Origin: Bacteroidales bacterium
GTDB taxonomy: Bacteria > Bacteroidota > Bacteroidia > Bacteroidales > BM520
DNA length: 52,556 bases
NCBI GenBank assembly: GCA_016285515.1
Contig: JAEEQW010000004.1
Coordinates: 133,673-186,228, forward strand
Reading direction: 5' to 3'
The first letter of the stretch is position 1; each line of letters starts with the position of its first letter. The notes beneath the pieces were generated by a model. The model was not told the DNA's origin. It ran no database searches and worked only from the letters and a program-made list of their open reading frames with translations. The position numbers and the translations under genes were made by a program. This document shows, piece after piece, positions 17,363-25,362 of this stretch.

Positions 17363-18586
17363 ATTCTGTAACCGATAAAACTCCTTCTGTTGTTCGATTT
17401 CGCGCCGAAGTTCCTCTTGTGTGGGCATATAGGTGAGGTATTTGGCGGCATAAAGCTGGTCACTACCGTTGAGGACAGAATAATGCGCCACATCCTCGTC
17501 GGTGTCAGAGCAAAGCAACAGCCCAATGGTGGGATTGTGCCCTTCGGGGCGCACCAACTCGTCGTACATCTTCACATACATGTCCATCTGCCCCACATCC
17601 TGATATGTCAACTTCTTCGTCTTCAAGTCAATAAGCACAAAACAGCGCAGATGATAGTTGTAAAAGACAAGGTCGATATAGTAGTCTTCCTTCTCGGTAT
17701 GGATGTGTTTCTGCCGGTCAACAAAAGCAAAGCCTTTGCCCAATTCCATAAGGAAAGGCACAAGATGGTCGATAATGCTCTGCTCCAGGCGGCTCTCCGT
17801 GTATTCCGTATTGTTCTTGAAGCCTAAAAACTCGGCCACGACTGGGTTTTTCAGATACTCCAGCTTGTCTTGCAGCGGCTTGGTCAGTTTCACCATCTCG
17901 TCATGCACGGCAGCCTTGTCCTGCGACTGGAGCATACGATGGTAATATTGCGAAGAGATATTGCGCTGCAAGGTTCGGGTGCTCCACATTTCGTTGGCGG
18001 CCTCGTTTTCGTACCAAGCGCGGGCTTCGGCATTGGATTCCTGAAGGATGATACTATAGTGAGTCCATGACAATCTCAATGGATATGTGGATGCCATAAT
18101 GTTATATAAATCCGATTGGTCAGATAATCCCATCACCGATGGGACTGTTTTAGATTGTCCCGTCAGTGATGGGACAATTTCAGATTTTCTACTCACTGCG
18201 TGGAAAATGTTGTCTGTTGTATCTGTCAGCAATTTTCCACTCACCGATTGGAAAATGTTTGGAAATGATTTATAAAACGACAAATACCTATAAAGATTGT
18301 TACGAGAATAGCCCGCACCATATTTTAAGGTCAAATTTTTTGCCAACACTCTAATGACCTGCTCGCCATACTCCGCTCGTTTGTCTTTCAGCACCTCATG
18401 CTGAATGCGCATGCCAAGCAGCCAATTGCGTTTGATGAGTGTTTCGTTCACTGCGCGGTAAGCCGTCGTCCGCGCCTGTTCAATAATGACACAGGCATCC
18501 TGAAGCAGTCCCGACATTGAATCGGACACCTTATCCATCTCCATATTGTGTTTCTCTAATTCCATTGTAAATTGTACATTGTTCAT
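17354..18586 (-). CDS. YhcG/DUF1016-family PD-(D/E)xK nuclease, copy 1
   Basis: 410 aa. It has the same architecture as the gene at 16148: RNWLLGMRIQHEVLKDKRAEYG near residue 50, SWTHYSIILQ and EMWSTRTLQRNISSQYYHRM in the middle, then the nuclease core DYYIDLVFYNYHLRCFVLIDL and IGLLLCSD. It is longer than its paralogue because the linker before SWTHY (about residues 115-165) holds four diverged repeat units of the form x-x-[AS]-[VL]-[ST]-x-[KQ]. These are encoded by covarying palindromes at 18128-18256. The N-terminal residues MNNVQFTM are junction-repeat sequence, and the start overlaps the hsdM stop by 4 bp. Confidence 0.9.
   Translation of the reverse strand: MNNVQFTMELEKHNMEMDKVSDSMSGLLQDACVIIEQARTTAYRAVNETLIKRNWLLGMRIQHEVLKDKRAEYGEQVIRVLAKNLTLKYGAGYSRNNLYRYLSFYKSFPNIFQSVSGKLLTDTTDNIFHAVSRKSEIVPSLTGQSKTVPSVMGLSDQSDLYNIMASTYPLRLSWTHYSIILQESNAEARAWYENEAANEMWSTRTLQRNISSQYYHRMLQSQDKAAVHDEMVKLTKPLQDKLEYLKNPVVAEFLGFKNNTEYTESRLEQSIIDHLVPFLMELGKGFAFVDRQKHIHTEKEDYYIDLVFYNYHLRCFVLIDLKTKKLTYQDVGQMDMYVKMYDELVRPEGHNPTIGLLLCSDTDEDVAHYSVLNGSDQLYAAKYLTYMPTQEELRREIEQQKEFYRLQNGE
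18128..18256. repeat. Array of four covarying palindromes inside a nuclease gene
   Basis: Four palindromes have different arms around similar loops: 18128-18144 (TCCCAT/ATGGGA), 18154-18178 (ATTGTCCC/GGGACAAT), 18185-18207 (TTTTC/GAAAA) and 18232-18256 (ATTTTCCA/TGGAAAAT). The loops share TCAC(T/C)G or TCAGTG. All keep the reading frame. Confidence 0.8.
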
Positions 18587-18600
18587 TGTAAATTCTTCAA
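18563..18600. repeat. AT-rich junction repeat, copy e
   Basis: CATTGTAAATTG, TACATTGTTCATTG and TAAATTC units lie at the hsdM/nuclease junction. They supply the ATGA overlap, that is the nuclease start and the hsdM stop. Confidence 0.65.
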
Positions 18601-20619
18601 CAGTTCTTCCAGTTCCTTCTCCGTATCCGATTCCGTTTGCATCGCCTTTTGAAAATCGGCAATGGCTTCCTTCAAGTCAATCTGTTCCTCAGGCTCAAAA
18701 GTATCGACATAGCGCGGGATGTTGAGGTTGAACTCGTTTTCTTCAATCTCGTCCATATCCACGATGGAGAAATAACGCTTGCGCAGTTCGGGGTCGGCGA
18801 ACATCTGTAGCAACTCGGTCTCCACATCGGCAATGGCTTGGCGTATTTTCTCGGCTTTCTCATGGGCAGCTTCTTCACGGGCGAACCTGTCGGCAGTCAG
18901 CTTGTCCAAAGCCTTTTGCGCCGTTTCCACTGCTTTCTTTTCACCCGCCGTTAGTTTCTTATTTGCAGCCAACTTGTCACTGACGGTTTCCTCGGCTTTG
19001 GCCAAACGGTGTCTTGCTTGGGACAACTCCTCTGCCGTATCGTCGTCGATTTCAGACATCTGAAAATCAAAGTCTTCGTCAATCTGTTTATAAAGTCTGT
19101 TCTTCTGCAACGCAATCCAAGCCTTGGCCTTGTCCATATCTCCCCAACTTTCCAACATGGTGGAAATGCGCAGCACATCTTGAGGCTCCAACACGCTCAT
19201 GTTGGCATCCTCGCGGTACCATCCTTTCTTGGCGGCATACACCATCAGCACCTTGTTCTTGTGTTCCTCGGGCTTGTTTTTGTCGAAGAAAACTATGGCA
19301 CCTGGAATGGTGGTGCCGTAAAACAAATTGCCAGGCAACACCACGATAGCATCAATGATGTTGATATGCTGCTTGAAATCAACGCCTTGCAGGAAACCAC
19401 GACGAATCATATACTCCACATCGGCCTTGCGGTTCTGTCCGTCTTCCTCCTCGGTCTTTTCAGGCTGACCACGGAACAGCACGCCTTGCGGACACACCAC
19501 ACCTGCCTTGCCTTTGTCATCCAAAGAGGCGATAATGTGTTGTAAAAAAGCAAAATCACCATTGCTGTATGGCGGAACACCATAGACCAAACGGTTGTAA
19601 GGGTCGGTAAACTCCTTTTTGTATTCAATTTGCGGTGTGCCGTCCTTTTTGTTGACGGTATTGCCTTTCTTGTCTTTTTTCGGTTCACCGTTTTGCGCCC
19701 AGTTCTCCATCGAGAAGGGGAAGTTGGCCATCACCTTGTCGAATGTGCGCAGCTCCAGTTCATTTTCCTCGTCCTTGAATTTCGGGTCGCGGATGGTGTC
19801 GCCCTGTTCGATGCGAGCATCCAATCCATGCAGAATCATGTTGATATTACAGATAGCCCAAGTGTTCCACACCAGTTCTTGTCCGAAGAGACGGACGCCT
19901 TTTTGTGTGTCGCAACTGGCGCGCACATATTTGGCCGCATTTAGCAAGAAACCGCCAGAACCACAGGTGGGGTCGTACACCGTTTCTCCTTTCTGCGGTT
20001 TCAGGTAACGGACGATAATGTCCACCACCTCTTGCGGCGTGTAGAACTGTCCCGCCATGGTGCCGCCCTTGTTTTCATCGGCAAAACGTTTGATCAGATA
20101 CTCGTAGGCATCGCCCAGCACATCCACGGTCACATTTTTGTTGCTCAAATCAACCGGACTCAGATAGTTGATGAGATTGGTGAGCACCTCGGGGTCCAGT
20201 TTCTTGCCACCCGACCCATCGGGAGCAGGTTCGTTCCATCGAACAGTATTAATGATACCTTTCAAAATATATTTTCCGTTCTGATCCACATTCTGGTCAG
20301 CAATGGCATTCACCGCCGCATCCAATGTGGCATTCTTCTTATCAATGGGTGCTTTCCGCACATCTTCCCAGAAACAGCCGTCAGGAATCTGGAAATCGTG
20401 TTTTTTCTTGGTGATGACTTCCAACTCCCGAGGTGAAGGCTTCCGCACATATGCTATCGTAAACTGCTCTTTCTCATGTTCGATTTCCCACTGATAGTTG
20501 TCTGAAAGACGCTTAAAGAACAATAAAGAAAGAATATACGACTTATAGTCCTCCACCTTATCGCGAAGGATATCGGCCATACCGAAAAGGAGGTTGCCTA
20601 AGGCTTGTTTGGTAATCAT
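18583..20619 (-). CDS. hsdM: Type I restriction-modification methyltransferase subunit
   Basis: 678 aa. An N-terminal helical domain (FGMADILRDKVEDYKSYIL) precedes the N6-adenine methyltransferase core. Motif I is YDPTCGSGGFLLN (about 215-227, S-adenosylmethionine binding), preceded by GQFYTPQEVVDII. Motif IV reads ANFPFS (about 298-303) rather than the usual NPPF. A long coiled coil (about 540-615) and an acidic C-terminal helix follow. It methylates host DNA for self-recognition and is the first gene of the hsd operon, with a well-formed promoter 30 bp upstream. Confidence 0.95.
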   Translation of the reverse strand: MITKQALGNLLFGMADILRDKVEDYKSYILSLLFFKRLSDNYQWEIEHEKEQFTIAYVRKPSPRELEVITKKKHDFQIPDGCFWEDVRKAPIDKKNATLDAAVNAIADQNVDQNGKYILKGIINTVRWNEPAPDGSGGKKLDPEVLTNLINYLSPVDLSNKNVTVDVLGDAYEYLIKRFADENKGGTMAGQFYTPQEVVDIIVRYLKPQKGETVYDPTCGSGGFLLNAAKYVRASCDTQKGVRLFGQELVWNTWAICNINMILHGLDARIEQGDTIRDPKFKDEENELELRTFDKVMANFPFSMENWAQNGEPKKDKKGNTVNKKDGTPQIEYKKEFTDPYNRLVYGVPPYSNGDFAFLQHIIASLDDKGKAGVVCPQGVLFRGQPEKTEEEDGQNRKADVEYMIRRGFLQGVDFKQHINIIDAIVVLPGNLFYGTTIPGAIVFFDKNKPEEHKNKVLMVYAAKKGWYREDANMSVLEPQDVLRISTMLESWGDMDKAKAWIALQKNRLYKQIDEDFDFQMSEIDDDTAEELSQARHRLAKAEETVSDKLAANKKLTAGEKKAVETAQKALDKLTADRFAREEAAHEKAEKIRQAIADVETELLQMFADPELRKRYFSIVDMDEIEENEFNLNIPRYVDTFEPEEQIDLKEAIADFQKAMQTESDTEKELEELLKNLQ

Positions 20620-20648
20620 AACAATTACTGTAAATATTTAATAAAATG

Positions 20649-20680
20649 CAAAGATAAGGCTTTTTTGAGAAAAGGCAAAA
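20649..20680 (-). promoter_or_regulatory. Promoter of the hsd operon
   Basis: On the minus strand, TTTTG (20680-20676) is followed by exactly 19 nt and then TATCTTTG (20656-20649), the Bacteroidota consensus layout. It lies about 30 nt before the hsdM start. Confidence 0.75.
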
Positions 20681-20696
20681 TACGAAGCAATGCTCG

Positions 20697-20857
20697 ATGG
20701 CAGGCGGTCCCATAAGGTGTCTGTGTTCATCTTGCCCTCTTAATACGTCTTCTTTTTAGTGTTAAGCGCTGACCTGCTGGTTTGTTAATGATGTCGAAAC
20801 ATTGGAATTGAGCAGAATGATATGGCTAATGCACCAATCAGTACCAAAAAATATTTC
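20697..20857 (-). pseudogene. Remnant of a protease-like gene (copy of 26064-27017)
   Basis: Two blocks match the intact gene at 26064-27017: 20790-20857 matches its first codons (start ATG, then AKRNI) and 20697-20778 matches the middle (26427-26508). About 430 bp between them is missing. A one-base deletion after codon 8 also introduces an early stop. It lies in the same position relative to its neighbour as the intact copy, so it is the decayed end of a segmental duplication. Confidence 0.75.
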
Positions 20858-20999
20858 TTTTAGCCATCGTATTGTAGTTTTCTTGAAGCTTTAAGCATTG
20901 CATATGTTGAACTGCAAAAGTAAAAAAATGTGCGCGAGACCAATCGCTTCGTCCCGCACAGTAAAAGGTCCATATGCTTCATAGACAGATCTGAATCTG

Positions 21000-21301
21000 T
21001 CAAAGCGTAGTCAACAGGCTTTTCAGCAGTGGAATTCCTTCTTCTATCCACCATAAGTTATCAACACCGCCAGAGCTCATTCCACCTTGAGCAAACTGAT
21101 CTATTACGGCAAAATCACCGTATTTGTCGGTCATGGGCTTGCCTGAAAGGGATAAGTATTCCTCTTTTATCCACTTTTCCAGTTCGTCCGGAGAAATAAG
21201 TTCCATATTCTCCGCGAGTTCTTTTAAGTGATCCCAGAAATACGGATCTCCCCTGAAACCCCATCTTTGGGGTTTTCTTCAAATATTGCTGATAGTTTTA
21301 T
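21000..21301 (-). pseudogene. Broken copy of the small gene at 27020
   Basis: The frame from 21206 encodes 68 residues (ISPDELEKWIKEEYLSLSG, then GGMSSGGVDNLWWIEEG) nearly identical to the C-terminal part of the gene at 27020-27343. The N-terminal part has lost one T in a T-run near 21273, shifting the frame. The original start ATG has become ATA at 21301-21299. A 68-residue product from the internal ATG at 21206 is possible but unlikely to work as the full protein. Function unknown. Confidence 0.75.
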
Positions 21302-21328
21302 ATTCTTGTTCCTCCTCTATTGCTGGTA

Positions 21329-22192
21329 TTAACCACATTTTGATGCTTTGAATACAAGGTTAAACTTCCCCGAAGCGAGCACATAAGCGGTGCCACCGAC
21401 ATAAATGTTCCCATCGATGGCGATGCGCGTAGCCACCACCGAAGGCCTCCCCATGGCCTCGCCTTGAAGGAAAGCGAAGTCTCCTTGTCGGGGGATGACA
21501 CTGTTGACAGCAAGATAATGCGTCAGCGCGGCATTGGCAGTGCCAGTAGCTGATTCTTCGGGGACACCATATAAAGGTGCAAAGTCGCGCACATGGGCCG
21601 TGTAGCCGTCATTACCGAAGGCAAACATATGGAAACTGACTGCTTTGTGTTTTTGTGTGATTGCCGCGACAGCCTCCATAGTGGGCTGCAAGCCGTTGAG
21701 TATTGCGACATCAGAGATGGGAATCATGATGTCAGGAAGACCGGAATAAGCGATTTGCACGGGCAGAGTTGGTAGGTAGTCAGCCAACCCTAGGGCTCTA
21801 TAAATCTCATCGGTATCATCAACGGTGGCCACGATGCTTGGCGTGGCCATTTGCATCATCACCTTTTCACCCACCTCAATGCGGAGATCGCCTGCCAACG
21901 TATGGCAAAGACATTCGCCCTCGGCCAGCTGCATCTGGTGCAACAGCGAGAAAGTGGCGATGGTGGCGTGTCCACACAATTCCACCTCGGCCTTCGGGGT
22001 AAAGTAACGCACATGGTACTCCGTTGGCGACAGTCGGCGGACAAACGCCGTCTCGGAATAACGTAATTCAGCTGCGACTTGCAGCATCAGTGTTTCCGAT
22101 GGGAAAGAGTCGCCCTCCAGCAGCACCACGCCCGCGGGGTTTCCTCCGAAAGGCTGGTCGGTGAAAGCGTCAACGATATAGTATTTCATCAT
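21329..22192 (-). CDS. PhzF-family isomerase
   Basis: 287 aa, standard for PhzF. DAFTDQPFGGNPAGVVLL at the N-terminus, RYSETAFV carrying the catalytic Glu (about E47), ELCGHATIATF, and the C-terminal ESATGTANAALTHYL (phosphate-binding-like GTA) are all present. The diaminopimelate-epimerase-like fold catalyses isomerisations; the substrate of this stand-alone member is unknown and no phenazine genes are nearby. It lies 30 bp downstream of gpx and is probably co-transcribed with it. Confidence 0.92.
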   Translation of the reverse strand: MMKYYIVDAFTDQPFGGNPAGVVLLEGDSFPSETLMLQVAAELRYSETAFVRRLSPTEYHVRYFTPKAEVELCGHATIATFSLLHQMQLAEGECLCHTLAGDLRIEVGEKVMMQMATPSIVATVDDTDEIYRALGLADYLPTLPVQIAYSGLPDIMIPISDVAILNGLQPTMEAVAAITQKHKAVSFHMFAFGNDGYTAHVRDFAPLYGVPEESATGTANAALTHYLAVNSVIPRQGDFAFLQGEAMGRPSVVATRIAIDGNIYVGGTAYVLASGKFNLVFKASKCG

Positions 22193-22222
22193 GGTTGCAA
22201 AGGTTCGCTTTCCTCTTATGCT

Positions 22223-22849
22223 TTATTTCAGCATCGCCTCAATCTCAGCTTCCATATCCTTGGGCTCGGCCACGGGCGGGAAGCGTTTGATGACGCTGCC
22301 ATCCTTCGAGATGAGGAACTTGGTGAAGTTCCAGCGGATCTCGCCGTCTTTGCGGCCTTCAGAGCGACTTAGGCTGTCGACGAGTTTCATCGTGGCCTTA
22401 TCTTTCAGACCGTGGACTTCCTCATGGGGCACCTGGGTGCAGAGGTAGGTGAAGATAGGATGGGCATTCTCGCCGAAGACGTCAATCTTCTTCATCAGCG
22501 GGAAGGTAACGCCATGGTTGATGCGGCAGAACTCGGCGATCTCTTCGTCGCTGCCAGGTTCCTGATGCTTGAACTGGTCACAAGGGAAACCGAGGATGAC
22601 GAAACCTTGGTCTTGGTATTTCTTGTAAAGGGCTTCCAAGCCGTCGTATTGCGGGGTAAACCCGCACTTCGAGGCGGTGTTGACAATCATGAGGACTTTA
22701 CCCTTGTATTGGGCCATGTCCACTTCTTCGCCCTTGTTGTTGAGGGCCTTAAAATCGTAAATCGTAGTCATTTTAGTTTTAGCTTTGTTTTGCGCACAAC
22801 CCACGAGCAGAAGCAGCACAGCGGCCATGCAGATGATACTTTTATTCAT
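22223..22849 (-). CDS. Glutathione-peroxidase-family lipoprotein
   Basis: 208 aa from the ATG at 22849. A lipoprotein signal (LLLLVGC, Cys 18) precedes a GPx/thioredoxin-like domain: NTASKCGFTPQY with peroxidatic Cys 62 (Cys, not selenocysteine), GFPCDQF at about 87-93, and IRWNFTKFLI at about 171-180. It should reduce peroxides from a periplasmic membrane anchor, probably using thioredoxin-type donors. Longer upstream frames are rejected because the promoter lies at 22869-22900. The promoter, signal peptide and first mature codons are duplicated in front of the DUF362 gene at 28464. Confidence 0.93.
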   Translation of the reverse strand: MNKSIICMAAVLLLLVGCAQNKAKTKMTTIYDFKALNNKGEEVDMAQYKGKVLMIVNTASKCGFTPQYDGLEALYKKYQDQGFVILGFPCDQFKHQEPGSDEEIAEFCRINHGVTFPLMKKIDVFGENAHPIFTYLCTQVPHEEVHGLKDKATMKLVDSLSRSEGRKDGEIRWNFTKFLISKDGSVIKRFPPVAEPKDMEAEIEAMLK

Positions 22850-22868
22850 TGTTTGGATGATTTTGCAG

Positions 22869-22900
22869 CAAAGATAGTCTTTTTTTGCAATTCGCAAAAA
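22869..22900 (-). promoter_or_regulatory. Promoter of gpx-phzF
   Basis: TTTTTG (22900-22895), 18 nt, then TATCTTTG (22876-22869) on the minus strand. The box and spacing are the same as at 28484-28516, and the two regions are clearly duplicated. Confidence 0.75.
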
Positions 22901-23138
22901 CGAATCCGCCGCGAAAGGTTGAGCCTCCCATGCAATGGTTCTTATTGCCTGAATGACCGACATACAATATCCGCCATCTGATTGGGCGTTTCCTTGAAAT
23001 CGCGAAGCAGTCTTTCAAAAAGTGGTGTTCATGGTCAGTCTTACTTTTAAACTGCAATGATAAAAAAAAGAGCCAATCCGAAGACTGGCTCTTGGAGGCA
23101 TAACGCCTGAAAAATATTACTCGTTTTAGTCTATGCTA

Positions 23139-23744
23139 TTAAAGAGTAAAGCCGAGGCCGACGAAGAAGCCATTGGTTTTCAGCGAAACATTGTCACTCT
23201 TGTTGAGGTCGAGCAGTCCGAGACGATAACCGCCGAACAGATTGAATTTACTGAACTTCAAATCGGCACCGAACACGGCATAAAGGTTTAAACGGCTGTA
23301 AGTGCTGTTGTCGTTGTACCAGTTGGAACTGTTTTCGCCAAAGATGGGGTCAACGCCTTTGGTTGTGCCAGTGAGTGCAAGACTAGGCATTGGGCCGACA
23401 AACGGGATGATGGCTATGTCACGATTCACGGCAATCTTGTAGTTGAACAAAATCGGCACGTCGATGAGGGTTTGGGTTTCCTTAACTGTTCCAGTAAAGC
23501 CCCAAATGGTTTGGGTGGCGCTTCTCATATTCATGCGGAATTGCGCGCCAACGGCCACACCAAAACCTTTGTAAAGACCAATGTTCTGGCTGAAGCCGAT
23601 GGAGAAACCTTGATAATTGGTGTTGTTGCTACCTGCAACAAATGTTTCAGGAGCATAAGTTGCATAAATGGTTGATTGTGCCTGCACTTTTCCGGCAACG
23701 AACATAGCGGCTACAATGGCCACAATCGCAAATACTTTTCTCAT
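23139..23744 (-). CDS. Outer-membrane beta-barrel (porin-like) protein
   Basis: 201 aa from the ATG at 23744. A cleavable signal peptide ends at KVQAQ (about residue 23). The rest shows alternating beta-strand patterns with aromatic ends and Gly-rich turns (GFSIGFSQNIGLYKGFGVAV) and a C-terminal strand GFFVGLGFTL ending in Leu, as in outer-membrane barrels. It fits the small 'porin family / OmpX-like' class of Bacteroidota; no substrate can be proposed. TATTTTTG upstream (minus strand, near 23772-23765) is a likely -7 box and supports this start. Confidence 0.8.
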   Translation of the reverse strand: MRKVFAIVAIVAAMFVAGKVQAQSTIYATYAPETFVAGSNNTNYQGFSIGFSQNIGLYKGFGVAVGAQFRMNMRSATQTIWGFTGTVKETQTLIDVPILFNYKIAVNRDIAIIPFVGPMPSLALTGTTKGVDPIFGENSSNWYNDNSTYSRLNLYAVFGADLKFSKFNLFGGYRLGLLDLNKSDNVSLKTNGFFVGLGFTL

Positions 23745-23915
23745 TTCTATTGATTTTAAATGGTCTGCAAAAATACAAACTTTTCCGTTACAGAAGGATG
23801 CTTCTTTTTTATTTTCCCAACAAAATGCACAAAAAAGCGACAAATGTGAAGGAAAGTCGCAAAGACAATAGGCATATTTCTTGGGACATGCGAACCTGTC
23901 CCTTGTCCCATTCCG

Positions 23916-24296
23916 CTACTCTTGAACTATCGGTTTGCCGGCGTTGATCCAGTACTCCAGTCCATCCTGCAGCTCGATGATGTGTTTGTAGCCCATCTTC
24001 TGCAGCTCTTCGGCGGCGGACTTGCTGCGGCGGGCGTGAATGCAATATACCGCGATAGTCTTGTCCTTGTCGAGCAGCTGTGCCGCCTCTTCGGCAAAAC
24101 GACCTGCTTTCCAGTCGATATTGATGGCTCCGGCGATGTGTCCTTCGGAAAATTCCCGCGGAGTGCGGACATCCACCACCACCACATCAGGCTCCTGGAT
24201 GGCCTTCTCGAACTCATCCATCGGCAGAGTTTGGTACTTCGACGAGCACGCCACCAACATCATGGCGACAAGTGCAAAAGCAAATAACTTTCTCAT
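23916..24296 (-). CDS. Rhodanese-like lipoprotein
   Basis: 126 aa. A lipoprotein signal (MMLVACSS, Cys 17) is followed by a single rhodanese domain: VVVVDVRTPREFSEGHIAGA and the active-site loop CIHARRS with Cys 85, then GYKHIIELQDGLEYW. Active-site loop and length fit a periplasmic sulfurtransferase (PspE-like). The physiological sulfur donor is unknown. It is monocistronic by spacing; a GC-rich palindrome (24378-24407) lies upstream. Confidence 0.93.
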   Translation of the reverse strand: MRKLFAFALVAMMLVACSSKYQTLPMDEFEKAIQEPDVVVVDVRTPREFSEGHIAGAINIDWKAGRFAEEAAQLLDKDKTIAVYCIHARRSKSAAEELQKMGYKHIIELQDGLEYWINAGKPIVQE

Positions 24297-24377
24297 AACA
24301 TTACATTTATTGGATTAAACATATTTTAAAACAACGTCGCTAACGTGCATTTATTGCTTTGCGGACACAATAAAAAT

Positions 24378-24407
24378 CCGCCGCAAAGGACTAAACCCCT
24401 GCGGCGG
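24378..24407. terminator. GC-rich palindrome, terminator-like, repeated elsewhere
   Basis: CCGCCGCAAAGG and CCCCTGCGGCGG arms flank ACTAAAC. Near-identical arms occur at 49521-49555 and a half copy at 10727-10757. It lies between the MptD-like gene and the rhodanese gene and may end the MptD-like transcript. Confidence 0.6.
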
Positions 24408-24437
24408 CATTTACAAAACTACTCTGTTTTACCTTAA

Positions 24438-25010
24438 TCAATGCTCAAGCCACTTGGCCGTCTGCTTCTTCATTGCACGCTCGGCCAGTCGCATGGCTAT
24501 CATGGCAATGGGTATGGTCAAAACCATGACAACAATCAGCATGGGGATGTTATCGATGACAGGTTTCATCAGCTCGTCATAACCAGCGGGCATTTCCTCG
24601 ATGGCAGCGGCCAGGGAACCTTCGGTGTCAGTCCACCAATGAAGGGTGTAGGCGAAAAACGAGAAAGCGAAGGGAATGAAACTCCAACGGACGCCCTTCA
24701 ACGTGTCGTAGCCTTTCATCTTTCTGATGATCTCGGCCAATGCCGTCAATACGACCGTTCCTATGATGTAAGCTAAATCCGCTTCACCTGCAATCAAGAA
24801 CAAGACGAAGATGAATCCATTCAAGACTGTTGCCGCCCCGAAACCACGGATAAGGGTACAGGTATAAATGTAGATAAAGGCTGAAACTAGTGGCAGCACC
24901 GCGCCGATATACGCATAACATGCAGGGTGGATGGCACCACTTGCAGCGCCCAAAATAAACAAGGCCAAATAAGCGACGGCCATAAAGAAGACTTTTAATA
25001 CTGTTTTCAT
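24438..25010 (-). CDS. MptD-like putative ECF transporter S component
   Basis: 190 aa with about five or six hydrophobic segments: AVAYLALFILGAASGAIHPA near the N-terminus, VLPLVSAFIYIYTCTLIRGF, and VLNGFIFVLFLIAGEADLAY. A soluble loop (WTDTEGSLAAAIEEMPAGYD) precedes the last helix, and a basic tail (MKKQTAKWLEH) follows. This layout resembles the MptD/Trep_Strep family of putative substrate-binding S subunits of energy-coupling-factor transporters. No T or A subunit genes are nearby, so it would rely on a shared module. The substrate is unknown. Confidence 0.6.
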   Translation of the reverse strand: MKTVLKVFFMAVAYLALFILGAASGAIHPACYAYIGAVLPLVSAFIYIYTCTLIRGFGAATVLNGFIFVLFLIAGEADLAYIIGTVVLTALAEIIRKMKGYDTLKGVRWSFIPFAFSFFAYTLHWWTDTEGSLAAAIEEMPAGYDELMKPVIDNIPMLIVVMVLTIPIAMIAMRLAERAMKKQTAKWLEH

Positions 25011-25036
25011 AGTTTTTATTTATTGTTATACAATTA

Positions 25037-25201
25037 TCATTTAACTGCCGTAACCATCAACCAGTGCTTTTCGGAATTTTGGGTGATGTTGATGTCGTGG
25101 AAGCCTGCATTCGTCAGGTGGAGCCTGACTTCCTCCGGCTTATAGGTGTGCATCCCCTCGATGAGTTTCTCCCACTTCTCGTTGTTGCCCGAAAGTCCCA
25201 T
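25037..25201 (-). pseudogene. C-terminal remnant of a SAM methyltransferase
   Basis: The frame ends with WEKLIEGMHTYKPEEVRLHL, TNAGFHDINI and KHWLMVTAVK. This looks like the final helix-strand part of class I SAM-dependent methyltransferases of the Methyltransf_11 type. The SAM-binding N-terminal half is absent: upstream codons are unrelated and overlap the promoter of the divergent HEAT gene. A second, shorter copy of the same tail lies at 25976-26030. Confidence 0.55.
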
Positions 25202-25330
25202 AGTCTGCACTATTATTAGTTTCGGCTGCAAAATTCCGCTTTTGTAAAAGGCACGACAATCCCCATAAATAGCGATTTGAAGGGAAATAATCACCAAAAC
25301 TAAGACACTTCGAACATTACAATTATTGTG

Positions 25331-25338
25331 TATTTTTG
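25331..25338 (+). promoter_or_regulatory. -7 box of the HEAT-repeat gene
   Basis: TATTTTTG lies 25 nt before the ATG at 25363. It covers the alternative upstream ATG at 25336, which therefore cannot be the start if this box is used. Confidence 0.5.
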
Positions 25339-25362
25339 CAGACACAAATCATCTGGGATAAC

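Noticed and set aside
18128..18256. Repeat array considered as a CRISPR
   Set aside because: Units are not identical, spacers are absent, the array stays in a reading frame and no cas gene is nearby.
22850..22963. Longer gpx start at 22963
   Set aside because: The extra codons cover the promoter at 22869-22900, and the lipoprotein signal begins at 22849.
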